Source of the DNA: Ianthella basta
Taxonomy: Eukaryota > Porifera > Demospongiae > Verongiida > Ianthellidae
Assembly: GCA_964019415.1 (NCBI GenBank)
Contig: OZ025883.1
Location: 2,332,086 to 2,396,085 of the forward strand
DNA length: 64,000 nt
Direction: 5' to 3'
Part shown: piece by piece, positions 1 to 15,755 of the stretch
Position numbering within the stretch: position 1 is the first letter of the stretch
How the letters are laid out: each line of letters starts with the position of its first letter
Program-made: the position numbers and the translations under genes
The notes under the pieces: generated by a model
The model's database searches: none
Seen by the model: only the letters and a program-made list of their open reading frames with translations
Told to the model about the DNA's origin: nothing

Positions 1-1309
1 GAGGGCAAGGTACATATGAACACAACACTGAAATAACAAATAAACATCAGCACGCATGGATACAAGCACTTTTGATGGAATGATGTGCAGGTCTGAGTGT
101 AGCCTATTGCTACTGTACAGTACATACATGTATTAGTGAGTCATGATTTGTTTCTTTGTACAACTGAAGAAGGTCCTCTTGGGACCGAAACGTCTTGTGT
201 CAAAGAACAGTGTAACACGTGATTCATATTGCTCAAAATCATCTCCCCTGTCTAGTGAGACTACTCGTGACACACACCAGCTGAGTATAGACACTGATGT
301 GGTTGTGAATAGGAAAAGTGACAAGATATGCTCAGCACAGCAACCCATTGTAGATGGAAGAAGAACATGCATAAGGAAGCAAATGCAAACTAAAGGCAGG
401 GCTGGCATGTTCACACTCTCTGGTAAGCCCTCTTCAGTAACACTGGTCTGTTTCAAAAGATTTACACACGGAATCTAACAACATTCATATCTGGTAGCAC
501 TTAACAGACATTAGCACACGTACGTATGTGTAAGACTGCATGTATTAGGTTGATACCGGTGCATTGGTTTGCTCAACCCACCAGGGCAATGGCGACTGCA
601 TTCGTCCAGGAGGAGGAGATCCAAAGTCATTGTGGGTGTTCCTGAGGATGCAGGGTGGGAGAGAAGACATACAGTACATTCTGCTCCACCAGATGCAGCC
701 AGGCTACAGTCCATGGCAGATAAACACACTGCAAGGCATGTCATATCTGCATTGCATATTCCTAGTCTAATACATAATTATAATAATGTTGTGAAGACCA
801 AACAGACCATTAGTGTATGTACGTAGGTGAGTCTGTTGAATGTCTGGAGGATATACAAGCATGGTTGAGCATGATGCTTTGCATACTGGCTTCTCTCATG
901 TGTTAGGCAATGGGTATGCCTACTTCAGTGTAGATAGGAGGCAAAATGTTTTGAATCCCTAAATCCTGACTTAGTACACCTTGCGTCTGCAGACCTCATT
1001 AATGAGCCACATCCCAATCTGTTTGCCCCAGCCCAGATTAAAGCCAAACAAATCCATTTCTCAAAGGGGACGTCCCACCTGTCAGGAGCAAGGGGCATCC
1101 AGCTGGCTAGGGGAACCCCAAAGAAACCAAACTCCCAACCAACAGAATCCCTCCCCTTAGATGTAAGCATGGGATGAAAAGGGTCACTCAGGCTTGGAAA
1201 ATGCTCACATGGGTCTCAACGACCTGATAAACACCACATCACACTACCAGGAGCACTTATTATGAACTCCCGCCCCTACCCTCTACCTAATTTAGTGAAA
1301 TGAGCTCAG
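1..1309. other. Left edge, no recognisable gene
   Basis: Open frames here are short, overlap on both strands and match no family I recognise. The stretch at about 580-770 is open and preceded by CAG, so a single exon cannot be excluded. The one structured element is the hairpin listed at 152-206. Confidence 0.5.
152..206 (+). repeat. Hammerhead-like hairpin motif
   Basis: CTGAAGA is followed by a perfect 5 bp stem (GGTCC/GGACC) and then GAAACGTC. The outer flanks TTCTTTG and CAAAGAA are complementary. This order (CUGANGA, stem II, GAAA, closing stem) is the layout of hammerhead ribozymes reported in Penelope-like retroelements. There is one extra A before the stem and helix III is almost absent, so activity is doubtful. 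Related motifs lie at 6904-6969, 23231-23282 and 62932-62983. Confidence 0.4.
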
Positions 1310-1405
1310 CTATGTCAAAACTGTTTCCACAATGAAACACCTCCCACAACAACAGTAGCCATCATTGATTTTGCTTGATTGAACAGCAGCATGCTTTCTA
1401 ATCAG

Positions 1406-1430
1406 CCAATGAGAGAAAGGGTATAAAAAG
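1406..1430 (+). promoter_or_regulatory. CCAAT box plus TATA box
   Basis: CCAAT at 1406-1410 and TATAAAAAG at 1422-1430 are correctly ordered on the plus strand. A transcript from here would run antisense into the 3' end of the BEN-domain gene. No coding exon downstream on this strand was recognised, so this may be chance or an antisense or transposon promoter. Confidence 0.25.
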
Positions 1431-1514
1431 ACACTTATGCAAGGAACTAACACAGGAACAAAACACAGTGTAACATGAAGTGTGTTGATTGGCACATGTA
1501 GGCTTGCAGTCATC

Positions 1515-2861
1515 CTACTGAGTGGATACAGGCAGCTGAAAGTGCAGCTCATGAGTCTGTCCTGAATTGTCCACAACCGTCTCACTCTGCTCATGCACCT
1601 CCACCACCTCCTCTGTTGTTTCTTGTGGAATGACCTCTTGCATCTGCATCGGTTCCAAGGCACGACGGTGCTTGATGCGGAGAGCACGATTCGAGGAGTC
1701 CACTGCAGTCCGAATCTTGGCTCGCACTGATTTGGGGGTCTCATCGGCCTGTGGAGGGAACACAGCCATGCAGGCATCCATGATGGCCTGAATACGCTGG
1801 GGATCAAGCTGATTCTTGCCTACCCCACGACAGTTGCTGGTGAGTCGTTCCTCTGGAGTGAACAGTAAGCGCACCAATGATGTGGACATACTGGTACGTG
1901 ATCTACATTCGTCCAAAGCCACTTCGAGAACCTCCCGTGGTATGGCGTATTTGCCGGTGTTTTCGCTGGTAACCACAGACTCTATATTGGAAACAATGGG
2001 TTGTCCTGCTTGGGACGCCACCAACGAGGTCATTGAATGCAGGCCGGCAAGAACTGCAGCTGCATCAGTGTTAAACTGCTGGTGTTGATACACTTCACCG
2101 GTGCTTTCACCTCCACTGGTTGTGAGTTGTACTTCATTGACTGGCTCTTCACTTGTGGCCTCGATGGTGTGTGCAGGGGCATCACTGGTGGTGACCACGG
2201 CCTGCTGCTGTTCCACAGTTAGAACCTCTCCCTCAGCTTGCTGGAGATGGTCCACAATGGACACTTCGGCCTGAGTGTGGATCTCCATTGCTTCAGACAC
2301 CACAGGGTGAATGGTGTCCTTTGGCATCTCAGCAGCAGCCTGGAGGTTCTGGGCGAGGGTCAGCTTGGCCACCATCGTGTTAAATTTAGTTTGCAAATCT
2401 CTGACTGTCTCTTTCAGACCAAGAAGATCAACTTTCAAGGATGCCACATCGTTCTGCAACAGGTCCAGTCTCGTCGCGAGGATGACAGTTGCAGTCGCGT
2501 CGCCCGTGTTCCCAGGAGATACAGCGCTACCCATTTGAGGGCGAAAGAGTTCTTTCCGCACGTTTTCGCTCCCCCCAGGCGAGGCTTCTTGCTCCACAGA
2601 ATGCGTCGGGCTCTCCGTGCCGACAGAATTCGCGCTTTCACCGAATAGCAATCTGTACTTCGCTTGACGCGTTTCTACGGTGCCACCTTCCTTGAACTTC
2701 TTAATTAGGTATCTGACAGCTTGGCGGGTAGCGGTAATACCTTCCTGTTTCGCGCGCTTTGCCACATTGGAGTAAACATAGTTGTCATCTTGGTGATTCT
2801 CTTCTTCCCATAGCTGAATAAGCCTCTTTCGTTGGTACCCATCGAGCAATGCCATGTTCAT
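1515..2861 (-). CDS. BEN-domain protein with N-terminal transposase-like HTH
   Basis: Single-exon gene of 448 codons; a second ATG lies two codons downstream of the first. Residues about 5-65 form a basic helix-turn-helix with RQAVRYLIKKFKEGG, similar to Tc1/paired-type transposase DNA-binding heads. Residues about 75-120 are Ser/Gly-rich. Residues about 122-180 look like a coiled coil (heptad Leu in LLQNDVASLKVDLLGLKETV). Residues about 306-393 match the BEN domain: LVRLLFTPEERLTSN, then GVGKNQLDP and RIQAIMDACMAVFP. The tail is Glu/Val/Gln-rich. BEN domains bind DNA and recruit chromatin repressors, so a nuclear regulator is likely; oligomerisation through the coiled coil is inferred. Lack of introns suits a retrocopy or a domesticated transposon. 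BEN is well supported by motif; the HTH origin is less certain. Confidence 0.8.
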   Translation of the reverse strand: MNMALLDGYQRKRLIQLWEEENHQDDNYVYSNVAKRAKQEGITATRQAVRYLIKKFKEGGTVETRQAKYRLLFGESANSVGTESPTHSVEQEASPGGSENVRKELFRPQMGSAVSPGNTGDATATVILATRLDLLQNDVASLKVDLLGLKETVRDLQTKFNTMVAKLTLAQNLQAAAEMPKDTIHPVVSEAMEIHTQAEVSIVDHLQQAEGEVLTVEQQQAVVTTSDAPAHTIEATSEEPVNEVQLTTSGGESTGEVYQHQQFNTDAAAVLAGLHSMTSLVASQAGQPIVSNIESVVTSENTGKYAIPREVLEVALDECRSRTSMSTSLVRLLFTPEERLTSNCRGVGKNQLDPQRIQAIMDACMAVFPPQADETPKSVRAKIRTAVDSSNRALRIKHRRALEPMQMQEVIPQETTEEVVEVHEQSETVVDNSGQTHELHFQLPVSTQ

Positions 2862-3304
2862 GAACGCAACGGTGAGGATTTCAACAGCGCTAACACAGTG
2901 TTTAACCAGTTTATCAGTGAACGTTCTGGTCGCGTTCCCAACTTCTTCACGTTTTCAGTGAGGGCGCAACGAAAGCGTTACCGTTACTAATTCTGGTAAC
3001 AAAACGCACGTGATACCTTAATACAGGCGCATATGTTACTAAATTTGGCACATATCTCAACCAGAGCTGTTAGTGCTTTCTTAATCGCGATTTGAAGTCT
3101 GCACTCAAGCACATGAGTAAAGTATTAGAGTGGATGATATGCATGTGCTCACATCACCGTTTAGATGCATGTTACCATGACAACAGGCTCTACCCTCCCT
3201 TTTAATTTGTATGCACGAGAGGTGCAATGCACACAGTGGCAATAAATGGACAAGATCAGAGCATATTTAACAGATCAGTCATGTGAGAATCAACAGTGCT
3301 CTAC

Positions 3305-7293
<3,989 letters not shown>

Positions 7294-7789
7294 CTATTGA
7301 ATGCGAGGAAATGGAGGGAACATGTATGGAATCTATGTTACCATTATGGAGTGGTTACACTAGGGGTACACACGCACACTTGTGGCAGTGTCGAAGACAT
7401 ACTGGTATTAAGGTAAGCTGAGGGACAAAGTACAGTCAGAGGATAATCATATGCATGTAACTTGTTATCCAATTCATGAATGATCTTGTGCACTTTCACT
7501 CCATACAAGCCAACACCTACTATGGACAACTACCAGTCACATCACCAACAGGTGTCAATATACGGCGAATGTTGAGATAAAATGTAGTCGACATGTGAAC
7601 AATCTGCAACAAATCTGATACATAGACTATCACGAGGTACTACAGCTACACAACCAGCTTCATTAAATGAGAGCCTTGGAGTGCAAAGTGCCACGTAGTC
7701 AGTGAAAGAATCGCTGTATAAGTAGACTGAGATTTCGGCCTAGCAGTAGAACCATATCGCCAGGTAGTGAAACGTGCACGGGGGATTAA

Positions 7790-8352
7790 GTAAGGTAAAA
7801 CGGGGCAACTTGGAACAAAATTTACTTTTCTGTGTCTCGTAACCAGACAAATTAAGCTGGATCGCCGAAAACGTGTTAACACACGAGGTTATCCCTCCCC
7901 AGTCACAGGACAGTAAACAGACTTAGATTTCGCTCGTTCTTCTAGGCATACGGGCAATGAAATTGCAGCCGTGTAGAGAAATGGCGGATGGGGTAACTTG
8001 GAACAGTTGCGGTTAGGACAAGCTACGATGCCGCGATGTTTAATAAGGAGCGATCAGTCGTAGGTCGATCATCGGCCACCACGTGAAGAGGTTCACTACC
8101 AGAGTCGGAGCTTTCAGTAGCTTGGTGGCTTTGAAGAATCTGTTTACGATATTATATTTCATGTTTGTCGCATTTGAAGATGAGAGTAGAGGACTCCGCG
8201 CTGACGCCAGACGTCCGGGCAGCACAGGTCAGGAAGGGCACCAGGTTGCCTTCAGAAACGACCAAACTAAGTGTTTCTAGAAGTGCCCGTTCCGCTGTTA
8301 CAAGGTTCGTTCCAAGTTACCCTGCGTTCCAAGTTACCCCGCCTTACCTTAC
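7790..8352. mobile_element. 563 bp element with terminal inverted repeats
   Basis: The left end GTAAGGTAAAACGGGGCAAC recurs inverted at the right end as GTTACCCCGCCTTACCTTAC, each with adjoining TTGGAAC. A further GGGGTAACTTGGAAC copy lies inside. No transposase was seen, so it is a non-autonomous DNA element. It ends about 250 bp before the first coding exon of the TPRG1-like gene and may supply promoter sequence. Confidence 0.55.
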
Positions 8353-8526
8353 AACGAACTGAGCTGATAGGTTAGATCTTGTCCTGGTAGACATCTTGCA
8401 GGATGGATCCACCGTCACCGTCACCATTGCATCTCCCACTCATGCAAAAAGCGTCGCCAGAACTGACACGGAGGCCATCTTGTTCAATGCAGGTTGCCCT
8501 GGAGAACAAATTGCGCAATGTATTGA

Positions 8527-8534
8527 TGACGTCA
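8527..8534. promoter_or_regulatory. TGACGTCA palindrome (CRE/ATF-like)
   Basis: Perfect CRE octamer 70 bp before the start codon chosen for the TPRG1-like gene. The same octamer lies before each ROCO gene in the array. Confidence 0.4.
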
Positions 8535-8603
8535 TTTCTGCCACGGGACAGAAAGCGGCAGTTGCTGAGTGCGCACTTTGACCCCCACACTCTCGCGTGT
8601 AGA

Positions 8604-9707
8604 ATGGCAGAGCAGGTTCATACCGAAGATCCCCACGAGGGTGAAGGAGCTGTCCTCACTGATGCCACCCCAGAAGTCTCCGTCGTGGGCGGCAGCGACA
8701 CAAGAGCAGAGTCGACGCTCAAGCAAGCCGATGCCACCATACGCCGCCTCACTACTGCCGACATGAAGCCAGTTGAGACATTCAGATCAATGGATGTACG
8801 TTGTCCAAGCACATGGCCACATTAGCTACACGGATGGGACCCTAAGTGTTGGATATAAGTTTAACAGAATAGTATGCCGTAGCTTTAAAGTGGGGTTGGT
8901 TGTTCCCTTTGATGTATTTCCACTGTTCACCTTTTGGCGCGCATTTGTAGGAAGCCCGCACAGTTGGGTTACCCGAGGTTACCACTATCCTGGGGTAACT
9001 AAATAGGGGGCTAAACCATATTTTGGCTGTTGGTAGCCATTCAGTGCCAAAAGGAGTTGTTTGTGCTCTGTAATAGAGATTGGAATGTATCATGCACCAC
9101 CCATGGACTATGTGGTATGTGACCATACTGTCACTAAATGTTGACATTGTGTTGTTATATTCGTAGTTAGTCCCTGTATGTGTGTGCGGCTGGGTACAGC
9201 CCAGTGTGCCGCATGGCGAGGGTGTTTCACTATGTACAAAATGGAGATTCAGTTGTGGAAGAAATTCTTTTGAGCATAGTCATGCTAATCCCAATGGACG
9301 GGGCTATGGTCTGAAGACTGATAGGCAACATGCCTAATCAATACACAATTTAAAGCCAGAGTCTTGAGTTCACTTCCCGGTGACACCACCTTTCTTTCTA
9401 GCCCTATGTCGTTTCAAAGGTCTACAGACAGTAACGGCCTGATTGCCATTTGGACCATAGTCCTTTCCATTGGGACTAGCTGTGATTAAACTTGAAAAAT
9501 TACCTTCCTCCACTCATTCTGCACCCAGCAATTATCCTGTAATTGCACAATGGAGGTTCAGTAGCAAGTGATGTATAGAGACTGTATTTGGGTACAGAGT
9601 CTCCTCCAAGGACCCTGTGCGGCACATGGCCTTAAATTTGTATTGTGGATTGGGATAATACTTTACTTTTGCAGAGTAGAAAGTTAACAACTTAGTGCAC
9701 TGTTGCC

Positions 9708-9800
<93 letters not shown>

Positions 9801-12800
9801 CGCGTGCATGTATACTATGTGTGTACTTCATGTGTGCTCTGAACTGTATGAGTCCATGGAATTAAGAAGTCCTTAATAATGGCACATTAGACAAAGGTAC
9901 CCAAGTGTTCCAGTCAAGTCCCACCTTGTTGTATACATGTACATACACATATGCACGAAGTCAGCCATACCTTTTTCCCATGTACATACGTCCTTGGACC
10001 AAGTTCCAACTGATGGTGAAGTGTGCGCTGTTGTTGTGCTCTTACATTGATGGTGGTCCTCTCCACTTGGTGCATGCCGGGAGGTCAACTCCCTGAGGTC
10101 AACCCCACACAGGAAGGAGTCATGTATTTGCTGTATGTAAACACAGGGTCACTTTCTCATCACTGAAAGAAGAGATTTGCTTGGTGCAACCCTGTAGTCC
10201 TCTTACCATTACTCGAGGTGATAATGCTAAAATACCCCAGCAGTAAAAAATATCAACAACTAAGCCACCTTTCATATATGTACATATGTATGTACGTAGG
10301 TTGAGTCAAGATCCGTACAAATTGTTGTGAATGTCTGCATGACATCCTAGTGAAGCTTAAAGCTTAGGTTGATGGTGCTACAGCACTGATGTATGAGTGG
10401 TCTAAAACAGCTGTTGTACCGTGTATACCTCAGCACATTGCCAATCTTTTTCCAGATAATCATCCATCTGGGTCTAGTAAGGATTGTTTTCTCATATATT
10501 TGTTAAAGTGTGCGTTGCTCGTGTGTGTGTATCTGTTTTGTATGTGCCGCTGATGATGACAACTGTATGACTGTCAAAGTGTTTGGCTTCAGTTGTTTAG
10601 TATTAGCTTGTGAATTTTGATGATAGATGCTTCCATCTGTGTTCCCTCCATTCCTGTCTGCCCGCCCCTGCAGGCTAGTGCTCTGGACGGTGCCATGTCA
10701 GCAATCAAGACTAGACTGCCTGATGATGAAGACATTCTGAAGGGTCCATTCCTCCTCAGCGAGTGAGCAGAGAATTTTGATTTAAGGGCATTGTGATGTG
10801 TTTGTGTGTGTGTTTGTACTTTCATACACAAAATACACTTATATGACTGTGTGACCTATTTCCCACAGTGCAAGACTGTTCTAGCAGCCACAAACTCATA
10901 CAGGCCTTCCTGAGACCTATGATCTGTTACGATGCCTACCTGAATACACAGCTCCAAAGGTTTAATTGTATTCATTAGCTATGAGTAATTAGCAGGTGAC
11001 ATGCCCTGACTAGGCCTATCTGTTATTTCTTGTCCTCAAAAAGGATAGAGAGGGAGGGGAAAATGAAACTAGTAGTGTTAAACAAAGGAGCCCTGTACGT
11101 AGTTCACAGGTAAGCCAGGACTACACGGGACTGTATGCATTAACTGAGCATGCGTTGGACCACATACAGTAATGCACACATGCAGCTGTATGTGTGTGTG
11201 TGTGTTGCTGGTGTGGTATACGTAAGTGCATAATTTTATGACTGCAATTCCTTCAGACAGTGTTTAGTTGTCACTAGGTCTGCACAGTGTGTGCTTCAAG
11301 GATGTATACAGTTTATTAAGGCTTTTCAGTTTTCATATTACCATATAGTTTCTAATAAAGGCACTCCTTAAAAATAATTCCAACGCTGAAAGGCACTTTT
11401 TATTGGAATGGCAAAAATATGCAATGATCAAGTGGCACTTCAATTAAAACAGTGCCTAGTGTACATGTGTTAGAGCATAGATACTCCACCCCCCTATGGT
11501 TAGAGCAGAATAGTACTGTTGAGCCTGCATACAGAACAACGCGCTGCTTTTGTTTCGCGGTGTGCTGGCATCGACTGGACTTGGCACTTGTGTGCTCCGC
11601 GCTATCAGCAAGTACAGGTGCCACCTGGACATCTTCCAAAGTTTGTCAGCCTGCGCCTCACTCAGTTCCAGTGGGCGCTTCCTTGGTCTCCCCAGGTCAC
11701 TGACCCGCTTAACCATCTTCTTCCCACATTCTGTGGATGTGAATGAAGCAGCGATGTAGTCCTCTGTGCTGCCACAGTTAAAGTAGTCCATTAAGGCTGC
11801 CACTTCACTGTCTCACGCTCAGGCACATTCAGTATAGTGCGAAATACTATCATATTCCGCTCCAATAATTTAGTCACCGCCTAATATTATTTCCAATGCC
11901 CAAGGACGCTTACAATTGGAACGGGAAAATATACTATTCCCTAGGAGGCGCTTAATTGAGGTGGCACCTATAATTAGAAATTTTATGGTATGTATATCAT
12001 TAACTTGGCCACCTTGCATAAGGTGAAGATTTAACAAGCTGAGATCATGATGAAGCAACTTAAAAGTGCTTTCGCTGCTCACAGTGTCTTTTGTAGTGTA
12101 AAGGCAACAGTGACTAAGACCAGTAGCAGCACTAAGCCATCCTTTAGTAGCACTTCACAGTACTTTCAATGTTTCCCATACTTACGAAAGAGGTTGCCTT
12201 AAACCCTTCCTCTTCACACCTCTGCACTTGTTCAAACTCATGTTTGTATAATCTGCTGTCACAATAGCCTGTGGTATTTGTTTGTTTGACAATCATTTGC
12301 TGTTGACCTATCCTGTGTAGTTAATACTGTATCAGAGACCTTGTTTTACTGGGATGGTGATATGGGTGTATTAGTGCTATGTTGTATACGTGTAAGTCTA
12401 ATTGCACTCGCTGTGTGTGTGTGTGTGTGTGTGTGTAGGATTGACCACTGGGACGTGGCTCGGGAACGTGTTGTGTTTATGACCAAGAAGAACTTGTACT
12501 CCATCCGCTACGACTTTGTCAGCTGCTGTGTTTCAGAGATCAAGTCCATCCCACTGGCAATCATTGATGAAATGCTCCATGGAGACATTTCTTACTCAAA
12601 GTTCTGTGTCGTCTAGTAAGTGTTGGGTGTGGGCCTATTTGCAAACCTATAGCCATACTTCTCTGTACATTGTATTCATGGGGGGGAGGGGGGGCTTTGC
12701 ATGAATTGCACTACTCGCTAAATGTACATATGCACATGTTGCAACTCTGTAACAATGTACTCTCGCTTGCTAGTTCCCACACAGGTAAGGCCCTCAAGGT

Positions 12801-13101
12801 GTCTTGGGGTAAGAACTATCAGCCATCCTTCACTGAGCGCTGGAACCCTTTCTCCACCACCATCAAAGCAACCGTCTTCCAGTCCCACGTTCTCTTCCAG
12901 AAGGGCCAGCTTACAGACAGCAACCTCTCCCTTGATGCTTTCATCGCTGACCTCCTGGGGTTGGTCCAGCAAGCTAAAGGCGTGGACTTTGCAGTGACCG
13001 AGGGACCCGTCTGGACCGAGACCTACTTTGGTATTGCACAACTGATTCACAACCAGAGCCACCTTGGCTTCAATAAGCGTCGCGGTGGAGTCGACTGGTA
13101 G
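8604..13101 (+). CDS. TPRG1-like (hSac2-domain) protein, four exons
   Basis: Coding exons 8604-8795, 10674-10762, 12439-12615 and 12774-13101 join in phase (0, 2, 2) to give 261 residues, close to vertebrate TPRG1L at about 270. The acidic N-terminus is unremarkable. From residue about 95 the family signature appears: EIDHWDVARERVVFMTKKNL, YDFVSCCVSEIKSIPL, KVSWG, RWNPFST and the C-terminal LGFNKRRGGVDW. The family shares an inositol-phosphatase hSac2-like domain; the vertebrate protein is a presynaptic vesicle-associated factor, and its role here is unknown. The frame is open upstream to 8403, so a longer N-terminus is possible; 8604 was chosen because it gives the family length. The third exon's acceptor is a TG tract ending in TAG. 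The neighbouring tandem duplicate has lost exons 3-4. Confidence 0.85.
9713..9796. repeat. (TG)n microsatellite
   Basis: About 42 TG units in intron 1 of the TPRG1-like gene. The rest of that 1.9 kb intron shows nothing else I can name. Confidence 0.97.
11349..11980. mobile_element. DNA-transposon-like element in TPRG1-like intron 2
   Basis: The left end TTTCTAATAAAGGCACTCC and the right end, read inverted as TTTCTAATTATAGGTGCCACC, are imperfect terminal repeats. Inside, a minus-strand frame (11803-11456) begins MAALMDYFNCGSTEDY and contains LGRPRKRPLELSEAQADKLW. It is not recognised with confidence and may be a transposase fragment. A partial copy at about 16783-17290 comes from the tandem duplication, whose breakpoint lies inside this element. 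Confidence 0.45.
12412..12436. repeat. (TG)n tract used as splice-acceptor tract
   Basis: Twelve TG units followed directly by TAG at the third exon of the TPRG1-like gene. Confidence 0.9.
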
Positions 13102-15033
13102 AAGAAGGTAACAGTGATTGTCGTGCACCTATTCACTCTAGAGTGATAGCATTAACTTTACATTGTGAAGTCATCTTGTAATGTAATGAAAACTCCATGC
13201 AGGCTTGTAGTACAGTGCACCTAGTATACACTGTGTAATTGCTGAGCTGATGTGTGTATAGTCAAATGTGACTGCGCACGTGTGTTGGTACTGGCCACCG
13301 TCTGGAGGTAGGTCAGTAACTACCGCGATATCATGAACTCGTTAACTTACACGAGTACAGATAGTGATCTGGGAGAAATTACTGTAATGCATGTTACCAT
13401 GCTGTGTGTACATTACACACTTAATACTTGCTAGTGATGTTTAGCAGTAAGAGCTAATCAGTGTGTAATGAAATCATGTACAATGCCTAAAACTAGCCTC
13501 CACTATAAAAAGTGACGCAGAGTCACAAGTTTCAATCATCAACCGGTGCAATGATAACTTGCAGGTTGACCTAGTAGTGGCGAGTAGAGTTCATACAGTG
13601 TGCAGCGTGTTGATTATGAGACTCCTTGCCAGCGTCACACCCTGTGAAGTTCATTAATTATAAGACTTGACAAGCATCTCCAGTGCATTGTACATAATCC
13701 TTGCAGTCACTGGCCACAAGGCATTCCAAGCAAATTTGGGAGACACTGATATATGGTACTGCTGTGATGGCTAAGTATACTCTGAGATACCACGCCCTGC
13801 CCTTCTGACATTGGAAGGCCAATACCGGTCTCACGCACCAACCCCTATTGTTGCACTATTGCATCGTAATAAGCTCACAGAGAAATATGGGCTGGAAACA
13901 AGTGCAGTTCAAGGTTTAGCTTATGGGTTGCACATGATCTGGTGGCCTGATTGTCAGTTGGTGACCTCTGAAGTGACACCCTATGTGATTAGTTGCGCTA
14001 GCTGATTACGTTCTTACTTGTACCAGCACTTCTATAATTATTTTGAAGTTGAATGGGAAACGGTATACAGCCAAGTACGAGTTGTTGTGTTAATTATAGT
14101 CATAACCTGTGATGTCGTAGGTTGGAACAGTATGCCTTGCATAGCTAGAGAATTAGTGCTACATTGGAACCTGTCTAAGATGGTCACTGTGTTAGGCAGC
14201 CACCTCTCTAAAACAGCCAGCCTCCCTGACAGGGCCCAAATAGCACTAAAACATTGCAATCTACTTCTGTAGAGCAGCCACCTCTCTATAAAGGTCAGTT
14301 AGAGCTGCCCCAGAGGTGGCTGTTTTGGACGGGTTACCCTGTATGCTGCTGATAACCTCAGTCATGGCAACAGCATGTCTGTCTGCATGGGTAGTTCATG
14401 TCATCCTTACTGGCAGTGTGATATGTACCATAGCGTGATCCCAACACACAGAGCCATTGGTAGCATTTTAGTAGTGGTACGTGGACATGAAAAATGCGTC
14501 CATCTTAACTTGATGGAGAACTAGCTCATGCACTGGTATGTGCACCACCCGTGTATGTTAACACAGGGAACTGCCTACTACAAAAGGCTATATATAGGGT
14601 TTGTGATGCATGAGGTAGCTGTGTGCATGCTCTTGGAAACAGTTATACCTGTGGAACAGTCATATGTATCTGTATGTAGGTGAGTGTGCTTCTTATTGAT
14701 TGGTGGAAAGATGTATGTATATAGCTAGAGGAAGGAACTGTCAAGCCACCAAAAGTTGCACCGTGATGAGCATCTTCTCCAAATGCTTACAGAGTGGTGA
14801 ATGAGGTCGGGGCTACAACCATGGAACTATAGAATGTCAATTTGAATCAGTTACTAGGAGCATAATTATATGACAGACACTTATAATTATCTTTTCAGTA
14901 GTCAGGTAGTTAGACTACTGTACAGTGTGTGGTCTTTAATGGAGCTGAGCAGAGGCTGCCGGTCTGCATTTACACATAATTATTTAATTTGCTGATTGAA
15001 GAAGCTAGTCCAGCTATATATAGGTTGCATCAC

Positions 15034-15364
15034 TGGTAGTTCTCTTGGAAGTCACTAGCCAAAGATTTGATTCTTCACCGAACGATTTGGCAGCTGACTG
15101 CTGCCTGCTGCCAGTAGATGAGACACGAGTTTGAAGACTGGGTCCTTTAGGTGTTAAGATCTAGAGTTGCTGTAGTGTACGTGTTTGTCAGATGAAAAGT
15201 GGTTCTGATGCCTGTAATTATAGTGCAGATAAAATCCATCTGCTGGCCTCGGAGGTGCCTCTAATGCAGGATACAGTGGTGTGGGCAATGGTATGAGCAG
15301 TCAGCTACCGAAATGTTTGACAAAGAATCCAATCTTCGGCTAGTGACTTCCAAGAGGACTACCA
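15034..15364. mobile_element. 331 bp MITE with long terminal inverted repeats
   Basis: Left arm 15034-15073 (TGGTAGTTCTCTTGGAAGTC...) and right arm 15325-15364 are inverted copies matching at about 36 of 40 bases; weaker pairing extends to about 70 bp (GCAGCTGACTGCT). No coding capacity. Copy 2 (about 22573-22650) keeps only the left arm. Confidence 0.6.
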
Positions 15365-15624
15365 ATAATTATTGTACATTGGTGATTTGAATCCTTCAGA
15401 GATGATGACCTTACAATAGCATGTGATAGCTTATCTGACATGCAATGTAAAATGACCAGGTAATTTCATTTAATGTGACCAGTATATATACAGCTAGGCA
15501 ATCTTTGAAATACCATGCACTCATAGATCAGTGAGTAATTACTCTACAGTGAAATTGACTCCACTGAACATGTACAGTGAATGCATGAGTGGTGCTTGTG
15601 GTCAGTAAATGAGTCAAGAGAAAG

Positions 15625-15632
15625 TATAAAAT
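15625..15632 (+). promoter_or_regulatory. TATA box of the secreted-protein gene
   Basis: TATAAAAT lies 131 bp before the start codon and is kept in the two other copies (23389-23395 and 63090-63096) with the surrounding sequence. Confidence 0.6.
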
Positions 15633-15755
15633 GAGGGATAACATTTTCTGCAGAGAGCAAAGCACAGCAACGTACGTACAGACACCGGCAAAGACCAGTT
15701 TAGACAGTTTTAAAGATCAGTTGACTGAGCTGCAAAGAACCAAGCAAGAGCAAGC

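Noticed and set aside
143..478. 111-codon frame on the plus strand and 107-codon frame on the minus strand
   Set aside because: They overlap on opposite strands, match no family, and include the hammerhead-like repeat motif.
13811..14272. 64- and 84-codon frames conserved in both tandem copies (13811-14005, 14018-14272; 18148-18342, 18355-18609)
   Set aside because: Conservation follows from recent duplication; opposite-strand frames are equally open and no domain is recognisable.
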